From Gorsachius magnificus (lineage: Eukaryota; Chordata; Aves; Pelecaniformes; Ardeidae), in the NCBI GenBank assembly GCA_034008185.1, contig CM067109.1, positions 60,876,801-60,940,800 of the forward strand: a stretch of 64,000 bases of DNA, in the 5' to 3' direction. Of the stretch, positions 1 through 11,690 are shown piece after piece. The notes below the pieces were generated by a model. That model had not been told where the DNA came from and made no database searches. It was given only the letters and a program-made list of their open reading frames with translations. Position numbers and translations under genes: made by a program. Within the stretch, counting starts at the first letter, position 1, and each line of letters starts with the position of its first letter.

Positions 1-3000
1 AAGGGTCAAGATGGTCCGATTTGAAAACCTTTTATCTTTTTGCCTCACCTGTAATCTTGCCTTGACATTCTGATTGCCCTTCTCCAAAGGAGAGGAAAAG
101 CATTCCCAGGCCTGAGAGCTGCTAAAGGAAAGGATCAGACTAAGAGGGAGGATAAGACCAGGGAAGCATGCCACTGACTCCACTTCAGTTGTTATTTAAA
201 ACCTTTTCTTTCTTTGTTATTAATCTTTCTTCTCCAGAACAAAAGCAGAAATGTGAATTCCAGTTTAAATTGAGCAGAAGTAGTTTCTCTCTATGAAGCA
301 ATAAAAACACCATGAGAATTGGGCATGTGGTCAGATTTGTTCCACGACATGAAACCCTTGTGGGTCTTCCAGGACACCAGTGAAACACACTGGAAGAATT
401 GGTAGAAGTGGATTCCAGGAAGAACATAGGAGCTGATACAGTTAGCCACCACAAAATAAGAGAGAAGGTTTATGTGTAAGGATCTTACAAGCATGGCATG
501 AAGGCTGTATAGTTCATTAACCCCTATACCATGCAAGCAGTAGTGGAACCAGACAACAGCTAGCGTAATTTCTACCTATTCTTCAGCACAGTTTTCTTCC
601 CCTAAAATGCTTCCTGTCTTTTCTCAAAGGAAACGTTAAAATTGTTTTACCAACAATAAAAAAAAAATAAAGCCACTCATTTTTGAAAATCACTGTATTT
701 TCTGTGAGTCAGATTGTAATAAGAAACTATTCTGGGTTCTGCTAGGCCTTCTTTCCCCTTCTTATGGGCAAGATTTCAAAATATTTAAGGGTCAAAATAT
801 TTCTCCAGTAAAAAGGGTACTTATTTCAAACTGGTTTTATATGTACATTTTATGTTTATTTCCTGTAACTGTTTATTTTATGCAAAGAATAGTCTTACTC
901 TAGTTACTGAAATGCAAGAGTAGCAGTGGGTAAGGAGATTGGATGTTATATTTGAGCAGGCAAATCAATAATTGTGTAATAGTAACATATAAGTTACAGG
1001 GGCATTTCCTTTCAGTAAAGAACAGCAGAAATCTACAAAATATTTATTTGTCTGACAGTAGTATTTTCCCTTTCTGGGAAGTGTGGTACACAGAAAACTA
1101 GCCATGGGTACATGTTACAAATAGCACAGTTGATGTTCCCTTTGAGTTTACACAGATTAGTATCTGGTATGACAGGGTTTTTTCCTTTTTACTATCAGGA
1201 AATTACTGTACTCTTCCAGTTACCCACTAGTAACTGTGAGAAAATTACTTTTAACTAAGACTAATTTAAGATAGTTTATAAATCAAAAGTCAAAACAGAT
1301 CTTTTCCTTGAATAAATAATAAGAAGGGCATGAACACATAGGAGCTTTGAGAGGCTGTGCTTTAGCTAGGCTATAATGACAAAATATCACTCAGTATTTT
1401 AGAGATAAACTTAACAAAGTTACAAACTATAAGTTGTACTTCACGGTTCTATAACACTTCACTTCTATAAGCTGTACTTCACTTCTTCTAAAACAGTCCA
1501 GAACTCTTGAGGGTAATTTTTCTGAAAGTGCATTTAATCATGCAAAATAACACGTCATCAGTCCGTTTGCAATACCATACACACACATATGCATGTGTAC
1601 TTGTCTGCCTGTCTTTACCTTCAAAATATGATTGCCAAATTTGAAAAAAAAGAAAAAAAAAGTCTGCTTAGACATACAGTATTTTCTCAGCAGATTTGTT
1701 CCTGTAGGTACATATCAAAAGATGTTCTGGGTCAGAAAAGTGTTGTCTTCACCATTCTCCCTCCTAAAGTGGCCAATAGCTGATGTCTGGGAAAGAACAT
1801 AAACACAGGAACAAATGTATGGATTCTTTACCCAAGCATGATATGAGTATAATCAGTAGTCATAATCAATGCTGATTATCAGTATTTCAAGTTTTCTTCA
1901 ATAATTTAATTTTCCTTAATTGTCCTCAGCAACACAAAATTAAAACACACTAGAAATGTGTTTAAGCAGACACTTTTCCAGACCATATCTGATCTAGAGA
2001 ACAGACCCAGAGCTTGATGGAAGACTCAAATTTGGGACTTTTTGAAGACAGCAAAAACTAGAATATTTTCTAGTTTGAACACATCTACTATAGACATAAC
2101 CAACTCATTTAGTTTGATTTTGAATGAGAATTTCCTGACATTTTGCATCTGATATTCTGCTCTCTGCTTCTCTAGATTTTAAATTTATTCCTTCAGATGT
2201 TACAACCCAGAAGACTTCTCAAAGTGCCTATGCAAATGTCAGTAATCATTTACAAATGCAAAAGCTGAAATAAACACAAAAAAGAACTTGCACATTTTAA
2301 ATTAGACATTTAATTAGCTGTTTGACAGCACAGTCCCATTTTAATGTAGTTCCTATGGATGTGGTTTATGAAAGAAATGCAGACTTTATTTCTCACCATA
2401 AAGCAAAGAATTGAAAGCTTCTAGTCACCATAGATCTTTACTCATAAGGGGAAGCAATTCCTAAATGGCAGCTGCTAACCTGACTATCTAAGGGCTAAGC
2501 TATAGCTAAGCTTCAGGGGAAAACTACTAGATTGTGCTTTAAGTGGCCAGGGGCTCAAACAATGTAACTATAAAAGAAAACCTCGAGGCCTGACTCTTAG
2601 CTGATGTAAATCAGTCTAGTTGCTTTGCAAACAGATGCAGGATTATACCAGCTGAACATTGGCTCTTGTTCTTGATTCTTAATTACCATCTGCTCCAAAA
2701 GACAAAGTTACATGTGAAGCAGACTTGTTAGGAGACAAAGTACAGCATTTTTATTAACCACAAGAGTACACAGATCAACTGGTCTTTGCTTACACTGACA
2801 TGAGCACAACATTATAGAGTGCAAGCAAAAGGTTTAGCAGTTAGCTAAGTCACACCATACTAATATTAAATCCACCTTGTTCCAACACATACATAAATCT
2901 TCCTTTCAAAACATGGGTAACTAATGTCCATCAGCTCTGAGTGGGATACATTGTTAAGCATCAAAGTGACTTGAGACTTTTGGGTAGCCCAGGGTATGCA

Positions 3001-6000
3001 GCAGCATTGTTCAATTTGCAGTGGCAGCAATTTCATGGTACTTTTCCTGAACTCCTTTTCTGCTTTAGTGTGACATACTAATCTACGAAGTGCTTCAATA
3101 TAGTTTGGTAACCAATGAATCCTACCTACCAATGAAACCACTGAGGATTAGTCAGTTGAGATGCCCATACCAATGCCAATTTGCATGCCAAGAACAAACA
3201 GTGAGAGTGACCTCCAAAATTCAGAGGGCAAGCAGCAGCTGCAGAAACTCTTAATTTTCAAGTATGAGCAGCATATTTCAAGCATGAAACACAGTGGTTA
3301 GAAAATGAGTAGCAGCCAGTTTCAAAGACAGAAAAAAAGTAGTAGTAGTAGGGTTTCTGTTATTTTTTTCAATTAAAAGTTTGTTAGCAATTACAAACAT
3401 ACTTCTCAATAATCAGAAGATTTCCTATGTCTTGGAGTATTGCTTGAGTCTCAAAATATGTGTATTACAGAGTTTCTACCCCTATTTTCTAAGATAATTT
3501 AGTATTACTGAACAGTAACACATTCACAACCCAGGGCACCAAAGTTCTCTGAATATAAAACAAATGTGGTACAAGAATAAAGATAACCTTCTCTGCTATA
3601 TAACTTTCATCTGAAGAGAGGATGGATCAAGTCTTGCCTTCTTAATCCCAAACAAAAAGTGCCACTGACTATATTGTCTGTAGGATTTCATTGCATGTTG
3701 GGTTGCAGTCAAACTTGCTGGTTGTTGGCCTCTTTCTGTAGACTCCTTTCAAGGGTGCTGACTGATTTCAAATCTCATTTTAACTTCACTAAGAACTACT
3801 TGAGTATGTGGAAAAAATCCATAATATGTCATGGAAAAATGTTTTGTTTTGTTTTGTTTTTTTGCTTATCTTTTAAAAAAATTCTGTTCTATATTTGAGT
3901 AAGGATCCCAAATGAAAGCTCAGGCAAATTACAGACTGAATTCATTCTTTACTGAATAATTCAGATATTTAATATAAATTCTGTTGAAACCCACTAGTGT
4001 AATGCCTTTCATTTTATATTTTTCATTTTCTTCTTAGCACTTTGTAGTGGAAGGCCATCATCATCTGGTTTCTCATGAGCCACTGAACTACTATAGATGG
4101 TAGTGACTTTTAACCACTATCAGTCAATAATTAGTTGTGTAAACTTTTAATCTTCTTCTGTAAATTATTGCAACTAATTAAACAGGATCTTGTACTATAC
4201 ACACTCTAGTGAGTCCAAGGTTCTATGGTCAGTTTTCACCCTGTATCTAAGAGGTGAGGTACTCCACTCAACAACACAGGAATAATCCTTCCATGTCCTT
4301 ACTAGTACTGTATTTAGAATGAAGGACACAACAGGATTTTGGGGAACAAATGCAAGGTGCAGATAGCCAACTGACCCAATGCATGCAAATCATAATGTAA
4401 TTTTCAGTATTTAAGATGTTGTATGCCTTTTACAGGCTCCACCATGCATCACATTGAGTTGCTTGTATTAGTTAAGAACATGTTAATTTTGAAAAATATT
4501 CAGGGTGAATTCTGTATGTAGGGGGAGTAATATAAGATTATCTGGTTTGATTTATGTAGGATCTGAACAATTGTGGCTATTGTCTAAATTTGGGGAAAAT
4601 GAAGGAAACTTATGTAAAAGCAACAGGAACTTCTAAATGTTAATATGACCAAAAAAGGCCACTGCTGTCAGAAATCAAGACAGTTCCAACTTGTTGAATA
4701 ATCTTTCTGTGTAACATAAAAGTTGCCAGCCAAATGGAATACAAATGCGTCCTTTAGTCTCAGGAACAGGGAACAAAACTCTTACATAAAATGCAGGGGG
4801 TTTATGAGAAAAAAAGATGTGCCAACAACCAGCTTATGGATGATAACACTAAAGAACATGATCAAAATCAGTGGTAATTCCTCCACTCAAAGGTCAGGAG
4901 TCTCATGCTGGCTGAAATTTGATGATGTGTGGTGTTGCTAGTAGTTAATTTGTAATGATACCTCCACCCATCGGCAAGACTAAAGACTGAATGATCTTGA
5001 ACACAAAATTATCCTCTTAAACCTCAGAAATGGAGCATGAGTGCTTTTGTTTGCCTTATTGTGTTGTTTGACTTTTCTCCAAATATGAAAAGGAATTTTC
5101 CTCAAGGATCATCAGAAACATAGATGAAATTTAATATTACATAAAATATAACAGGCAGACTAGTATAAGCAGTATGAAAGGCACTAAACCTCTAGTCTGA
5201 AGAAAAGGGTGGCATTCATGGGTTTTCAGCTGATATATTACATCAAAACATATAATCTCTCCATCAAATAATCTCTCTTCAGTTTATGTTTTTACAAACA
5301 ATAATAAGGTTACCCATCTTCTTTAGTGAGAAATTAAAATGCTTGTCTATCAATTCAGGTGTCCTGAGCAACAAATACAGGTGAACTTGAATTCTCATAC
5401 AGAACAGAAAGAATGTATTAGAAAAATAACATGAGGCAAGATGAAACAGTAGACATGCAAAGGAACTAGAGACGTATGTTATTTAAGATTGGGAGAAATA
5501 AGGGCAGCGGCAATGAGGCCAGCACTATCTGCTGGAAGGGTGTTTCTGCCTGATGTTTTCTAGTACGTGGTTGTTCTGTGGGTATTTTTTTCTTTAGATA
5601 TGTTCTGTTCAGTGGCCTACAATTACATGGGATGAGACTGACAACTCCAGCGATTATTCTAGACCCTGGTTGAAAATGTGCAATAACTCTATGTTTTGAA
5701 TAGCCAAGATCAGGAAAAAAAACATGAGCCAGCATCCACACTGCCTGCATTCAACCATAACATGTATACTGTAAGAACTGGAAAGATTATTTGTGTTCAA
5801 TCTGATAATGTTTAACAGATACCACCTTGCTTATGAGTTTTCAGTTATTCATGATTTCCTTTTTTTCTTTTTCTCACTTAAAATATGCAGATGCTGGTTA
5901 CTAGTTTTAGGAAAATGAATAATCAGGAAAGAAAAGAAAAACCTGTTGTAACAGCAATTCAGGACTAGTTTTTTACATGCCCTTGAGTGTTTGATTTGAA

Positions 6001-8545
6001 GTGTGATTGCTTTTATTTGAAACATGTGAACAAAGTCCCATTATGACTGGAATCCTTTAAGAGTGTTCCAAAACAGAAAAAGATTTGTGTGTGTGTGTGT
6101 TCTGCATATATATATGGGGGGAATACATGAGTTTAGGTACTTTATAGCACCTTTACATGTAAATCTATGCACACTATGCAAAGTTTTGAGCAATCTACTG
6201 CTGAACAAAAATTTTCTGTTTCTTGGCAAATGTCCTTTTCCTTCTACATCAAGATATCAGTCTTACTAGGCATAAATTGTAACCAGTCTTTAAAATGCAA
6301 GATTCCTCTGCTGGCTTCCTCTGCTTGCTTTGCTCCTTTCTTAACAGTCAAACCAAACCAATCCTATCATATGCTAAGCACCAAACTGTCCTGAACTCCC
6401 AGCAAGCAGAGACACTCATTCAATGTCACGAGGACTGAGCTGTGTACAAGATCACTGGCTTACAACGTCATCTCTGAAATGACAGAAAAACTGTACCTCC
6501 CAAATGTGACAGCAATATGATTGATTTTATGCTGGTAAAGGCGTACTAATTACTAAGTGGAGAAAGAAAAGGCAAAGAAATGTATGCCACAGAAATCAGA
6601 AAGAAGTTAATCTTCACAGCTTTAGCCATTTGTTTTTGATGATATCTTGGGCCAGACCTCTTATGGCCTGAATGTTTTCTCTTTAGTGCATAAATTCTGT
6701 AGGAAGGTTCCAAAGGTCAGATCCTTGGCTGGGGTAAACCAGTAGTAACTTTCACTAACTTATCAAAATTATGCCAGTTAATACTGCTGAAGGTCTGTCT
6801 TATTACCATTTGATTGCCACATAAAATCAAGCACGCTTTTTGCTCAGTGTATCAAAATAATAATACAATAGAAGCACTTGTGGGTAAAACAAAGGATAAT
6901 ATGCAGAACTTCATTTTCTGTGTGATTGTCTGAAGGCAACTGTTGGCTTTAACTGGACTGATGCATAATTTTCACAGTCCTTCAGACTCCTTGGAGCAAA
7001 GCAGACTTGGGAAGTACCAAATAAACTTATATGGTAAGATCTAGATCAGACTTATATTAATCCTATGTAAATTCATGCAGACTTAATGTGAACTATCTTT
7101 TGAAACGAGCTTCACAGGACAGTATTTCTTATTTTCCATGATGTAATTTATTTTGGATGAAATAATACTGAACCTGGAAAAAGCTCAGAAAAAGAGTAAG
7201 GGAGAAAGCTGACTGACAAAGCCATTCAGGGAATTGCTTGAGCTGTTTACAAAATCTGAAACTCAAACCTCCCAGAACACATAGCTCTAGCTAAACCTAG
7301 ATTTTCTAATATTAACGTTCAGTCAGCTCTTTGTACCTTAGACTAGCATACAGAAGAACCATGAATAGTGTATCCAGCATTACAACACTTCAGTTTCTCT
7401 TTATGTTTTTCTTCTATTGTAGTTTTTACAACAAATATAATGGGAAGCTTTCTTTTGGCAAAGAAGCTGATTAAGTGTTCCATTTAATAACATGATACAA
7501 AGAATGCTTTCTTCAAACAAGGTCCCTGTTCCTTTTCTGACCAAATGGAGCTCTGTCAACTCTTTTGTTTGTACATATACAACGTGTATTGAATCAAATT
7601 GAATAATGTAATTACACTACACCGAGGTAAGCCTTTTGGTCATTAATATGTAAGAGCCAAACATCTTACCTGCTGTCTTCTTCCAGTTTTACCATCCCCT
7701 ATTTCCCAGAAACCACTGCCAGAGTAATCACACCATTTTAAATTCAATTTCTTTTGAAACCCATGTATGGCTCCACAGGAGGGAGCCAAGGAAACGAAGA
7801 CCAAAGTCACTGAGAGCCTGAGATACCTGAATCATCATCCAGATATCATACGTATTTTCATCCTCATGTGATGCAGTGTGGGTACAGCTAGTGTCAGAGC
7901 ATTTGAACACTGAACTTTATGTTGCAAAGTCACAAAAAATGTGAAATTGTAAAAACACAGAAGGATCTAACTCTAGATACAGAGTCCATCTATTGGTGTT
8001 GAAACTGAAAACTATTAGCTTTATTCCAAATACATAGTTGTCTGTCAGAGTGTTGTAACAGAGTTAGCTAGTTATGTGGTGATGCTGGAGATGTTTTAAG
8101 AAGTGATGGTCTAATCAGAAGAATAAATTTCACCCTCAGGAGCAAATAAACGATCTGTAACAAGTGAACTACAGGAGAGTTGACCACCTCTTGTGCTGTG
8201 CAGCTGCAGATGTTTGTGTCCAAGTGTGCTAACCTAGTACATCAAACACTGTACATAATTTGGAAAAGGCAACCACAGTTATCTGGAAATGTTGAGCAAA
8301 TAGCTCCTAAGCAACTTGTGCCTTGAGACCAGCTCTATCGTGTTAGGGGAAACTGAGTTTTCTTCTTCACTAGATCTTGACACCAGCTGAATAAAATGAA
8401 GTTACTGAGCCAGTAATCCTACAAAGATAGGCTTGAGCATAGAAATCAAAGTGAGATTATGGAAATGCTGAGCCAGTTACACCACAGAATTGTGGGCTTT
8501 CACACAAAACCAGGCAGCTTGAGCAGACAAGGCAGTAATCCCCCA
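1..8545. other. AT-rich single-copy-looking DNA, no gene seen
   Basis: No recognisable gene, LTR or CR1 copy. Open frames are all under about 95 codons, have no family resemblance and look random. The only simple-sequence features are an A-run near 658-669, a short (TG)n tract at about 6086-6100 next to a short TA tract, and a T-rich stretch near 3840-3865. It is probably intergenic or intronic. Confidence 0.6.
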
Positions 8546-8645
8546 ACACACACACACACACACACACACACTCTCATACACCACCCCCCAGCCCCCACCC
8601 CCCACCCCCCCTTCAAAGAAAAGGAAAGAAAGAAAAAAAAGGCAG
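8546..8645. repeat. Compound simple repeat: (AC)n, C-runs, purine tract
   Basis: An (AC)13 tract at 8546-8571 is followed by four C-runs at 8584-8589, 8592-8596, 8598-8603 and 8605-8611, then an A/G-rich tract at about 8614-8645. The minus strand of the C-run block has four G-runs of 5 to 7 separated by 1-2 bases, which fits a G-quadruplex motif. Short open frames across it on both strands are products of the repeat. Confidence 0.9.
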
Positions 8646-8699
8646 AAGTGCTCTGATAGCATTTTACTAAGCTCATTTTTGAGGTGGGAAGCTGTATAG

Positions 8700-9060
8700 C
8701 AGTCTGGCTATTGACCCTAAAAAACAGTTCCCATGCTTATACGACCTATCTCTTGACATCAAACTACTAAAAAAGAGGCTCTGATGATCCAATGAGTGAA
8801 AGGGGTTGTGACATTCATCCCAGTTAGGAATTACTTAGCCAAAACTTTGTAAAGAAGAGCCCGTGCCTTGGTGTCAAACCAACAAGACAGAGACATCGTC
8901 TCAGAAACATTCAGACTTGGACATTGACCTCAGACAAACAAGAGAGCTTTTCTGAGCCAAGAACTTAAAAGGGGCTTATGCCTTAGCATTATCTCAGCAA
9001 GGTAGCTGTATTTACAGAATAACCACATAAAAAGCCTGTATCTTGGCATCAGCCCAGCAA
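8700..9060. repeat. Possible degenerate repeated motif
   Basis: A loosely conserved phrase (GCC-TGT-CCTTGGCATCA followed by CAGCAA or similar) recurs near 8860, 8975 and 9035, with a weaker echo near 8740. Spacing is irregular (about 60-120 bases). This may be an old diverged tandem repeat or low-copy interspersed repeat. It was judged by eye and not aligned. Confidence 0.25.
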
Positions 9061-9305
9061 TTGAGAATTGCTAAGTCAATGAGCTCAGAAAGGCCCATTA
9101 TTTGTCTGTCCAGGAATGCTCGGCAGTAGCAATGTGAAGAAAATGGAGACCAAAGCTCTCCATCTGCCCTCCAACACTGGGGGCAGCATAGCTTTTTTAA
9201 AACTCTCCCATACCTTTGCTGAGCACTAAAATAAAGATTCATGAAGGTTCAAAGGTAAAAGAATCTGAGGTGGGAACAGAAGAAGAAGCAGATGCTTGAT
9301 TTCAG

Positions 9306-9347
9306 GTTTACCCAAACTTCAGAGCCGTTTACCCAAACTTCAGAGCC
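9306..9347. repeat. Perfect 21-bp tandem duplication
   Basis: Two identical adjacent 21-base units, 9306-9326 and 9327-9347, each starting GTTTACCCAAACTTC. Their identity suggests a recent slippage or duplication event. There is no coding context. Confidence 0.9.
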
Positions 9348-9660
9348 TTTTACCAGTAAAGGGAACAAGACTATCTGATGAGAAGTTTGTTCAGGCTGGA
9401 AATCCTCTAATTCTCGTCTTTCATGGGAAGTTTTCCTTCTCATAGTTCCACTTACCTCCAGGTCTTTCTTCCTTCCTGGGTAAGACAAGAGAACCTGTTG
9501 TTAGCTTGAATTAGCTGGGGAGAGGATGAATTTGACAGTTTTCTATATTCATTCACAATAGCATAGTAAATGGCTGACAAAAATTAGGGTGGTGAATGCA
9601 CAAGTAAATCAGAAATATTTCCCTGCTCCACTCCACCTTCTGCACATGCTACACAGCAAG

Positions 9661-9696
9661 CATACGCATGCACACACATGCACACACGCACACATA
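9661..9696. repeat. Alternating purine-pyrimidine tract
   Basis: 36 bases of uninterrupted pyrimidine/purine alternation, mostly CA with CG and TG steps. This is a Z-DNA-prone microsatellite-like tract with no coding context. Confidence 0.8.
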
Positions 9697-9931
9697 AATT
9701 GCCTCTCCTTCATCCTCATACTATGACTCCTGCCCTAACACACAATACGACAAAGTGCACTACAGCGCCTTAACACAAAGTAGTATTTACTGACCACTCC
9801 TTCTGTGCTTAATTTAACAGACTCCAGAAATCCTGCAACACTCAATTATTTTCTGACTTCCATGTAATCTGTACGTTCACTGAACCAACTTTTACACAGA
9901 GTTTTACTGGGTTTGGAAAAATTTCTTCAGA

Positions 9932-10107
9932 GAAAGGGTTGTGTTAAGCATTGTAACAGGGTGCCCAGGGAAGTGGTTGAGTCCCCATCCCTGGAGGTAT
10001 TTAAAAGATGGGTAGACAAGGTGCTTAGGGACATGGCTTAGTGGTGGGATGGCAGTGTTAGGTTAGCGGTTGGACTTCATGATCCTAAAGGTCTTTTCCA
10101 ACCTAAA
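9932..10107 (+). mobile_element. CR1 LINE 3' fragment
   Basis: This is the terminal part of a CR1 non-LTR retrotransposon. It shows the conserved run TGCCCAGGGAAGTGG, then CCATCCCTGGAGGTATTTAAA and the terminal GGTCTTTTCCAACCT. An A-rich tail follows rather than the usual octamer repeat. It belongs to the same subfamily as the reversed copy starting at 46,283. It is heavily 5'-truncated and non-coding. Confidence 0.9.
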
Positions 10108-10866
10108 AAGAAAAAAAAAATTAAAAAAAAATAGGTAGCATGGCTAACCTGAGTGGCAGAAGTGAAAATCAGTTTGCCTATAAAGTCAACAAGTTATATA
10201 AATGATGCACGGGTGCTGTTGTCCCTTAACTTCTACCTTGTCAGCTTCAAAACAGGGCATGATGTATTCTCATTTTGAGAATGTGATTTCTGTGTAACTA
10301 AAGCTATATTTCAAAGCTATTTTTAATATCATAGTTTGTTTTGTATTTCAACAATGCTAGCTTAGTATAAATAAAAAAAGGAAAAAACCTAAAGTTTGAG
10401 AATCTTTGGTGCCATTGAGAACACAACTTTAAAAGTAAGTTGGTGCTCTTCATTCTTATGGTGCTACCTGGCTCAGTGTCTTGTTTTTAAAAAGGGGTTA
10501 AGTAGGAATAAGTGCTACCTTATATGTCTTGATCTCCTCAAGATTACACTTTCTTTGCCTCCAACTTGTAGCAGAAGGAACTGATATTTTGTAGCAACCT
10601 GACCTAGAGTAATGAAGTCATGTCTAAGAAAACATGCAGTGTCTTAAACAGAAAATGTATTTTTATACTCCAGAACAACCAGTAGGAAGACTTCTGACTT
10701 AACTGATACCACACCAGATATCACCCAGTCAATATTCCTGGGAACAACTGCAGTTCAACACACATCTCCGAGAGAAATACAGTACAACCCTTCAGAGGGT
10801 TTACTGCAAAAATGCTTTCTTGTACATGCTGAAAGGCTGAAATACTCTGGAAAAATATTTACTTTT
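10108..10866. other. AT-rich spacer, nothing identified
   Basis: A-rich tail of the preceding CR1 followed by unique-looking AT-rich sequence. No supported gene or repeat. Confidence 0.6.
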
Positions 10867-11690
10867 CACAGAATCACAGAATGGCAAGGATTGGAAGGGA
10901 CCTTGGGAGATCATCTAGTCCAACCCTCCTGCTAAAGCAGGATCACCTAGAGCAGGTTGCACAGGACACCATCCAGGAGGGCTTTGAATATCTCCAGAGA
11001 AGGAGACTCACAGCCTGTTCCAGTGCTCTGTCAACCTTAAAGTAAAGAAGTTCTTCTGCATATTCAACTGAAACATCTAATGCTTCAGTTTGTGCCCATT
11101 GCCCCTTGTCCTGTTGCTGGGCACCACTGAGAAGAGTCTGGCTCCATCCTTGTGACATCCACCCTTAAGATATTTGTACAAGTTGGTAAGATCCTGTCTC
11201 AGTCTTCTCTTCAGGATAAACAAGCCCAGCTCTCCCAGCCTTTCCTCATAGGGTAGATGTTCCCTAATCATCTTTGTAGCCCTCCTCTGGACTGTCTCTA
11301 GAAGTTCCTCATCTTTCTTGAACCAGGGAGTCCAGAACTGGACACAGTACTCCAGGTGGGGTCTCACCAGGGCAGAGTAGAGGGGGAGGAGAACCTCCCT
11401 CGACCTGCTGGCCACACTCCTCTTAATGCACCCCAGAATACCATTGGCCTTCCTGGCCCAACAAGGGCACACTGCTGGCTCATGGTCAGCTTGTCATCCA
11501 CCAGGACTCCCAGGTCCCTCTTGGCAGAGCTGCTTTCCAGCGGGTCAGCCCCCAGCCTGTACTGGTGCATGGGGTTCAACCTTCCCAGGTGCAGCACTTG
11601 CCATTTGCCCTTTTTGAACTTCATCAGGCTCCTCTCTGACCAGCTCTCCAGCCTGTCCAGGTCGCACTGAATGGCAGCACAGCCATTTTT
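10867..11690 (-). mobile_element. CR1 LINE, 5'-truncated
   Basis: Reversed CR1 whose 3' end is at 10,867 (plus-strand CACAGAATCACAGAATGG). It spans the 3' UTR and the region after the RT catalytic core. On the minus strand, frames at 11,077-11,472 and 11,364-11,756 encode the CR1 C-terminal hallmarks [29 protein letters not shown] and GELGLF. The two overlapping frames show at least one frameshift. Homology fades at about 11,690, so the FADD motif is missing. It is a dead copy. Confidence 0.93.

Noticed and set aside
5466..5750. 94-codon minus-strand frame
   Set aside because: No recognised motif and length expected by chance.
8546..8571. CRISPR-like or coding repeat
   Set aside because: Simple dinucleotide repeat without spacers. 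No CRISPR array exists in the window.
8477..8656. Open frames on both strands over 8,459-8,662
   Set aside because: They translate the (AC)n and C-run repeats (poly His-Thr, Gly-rich) and carry no protein signal.
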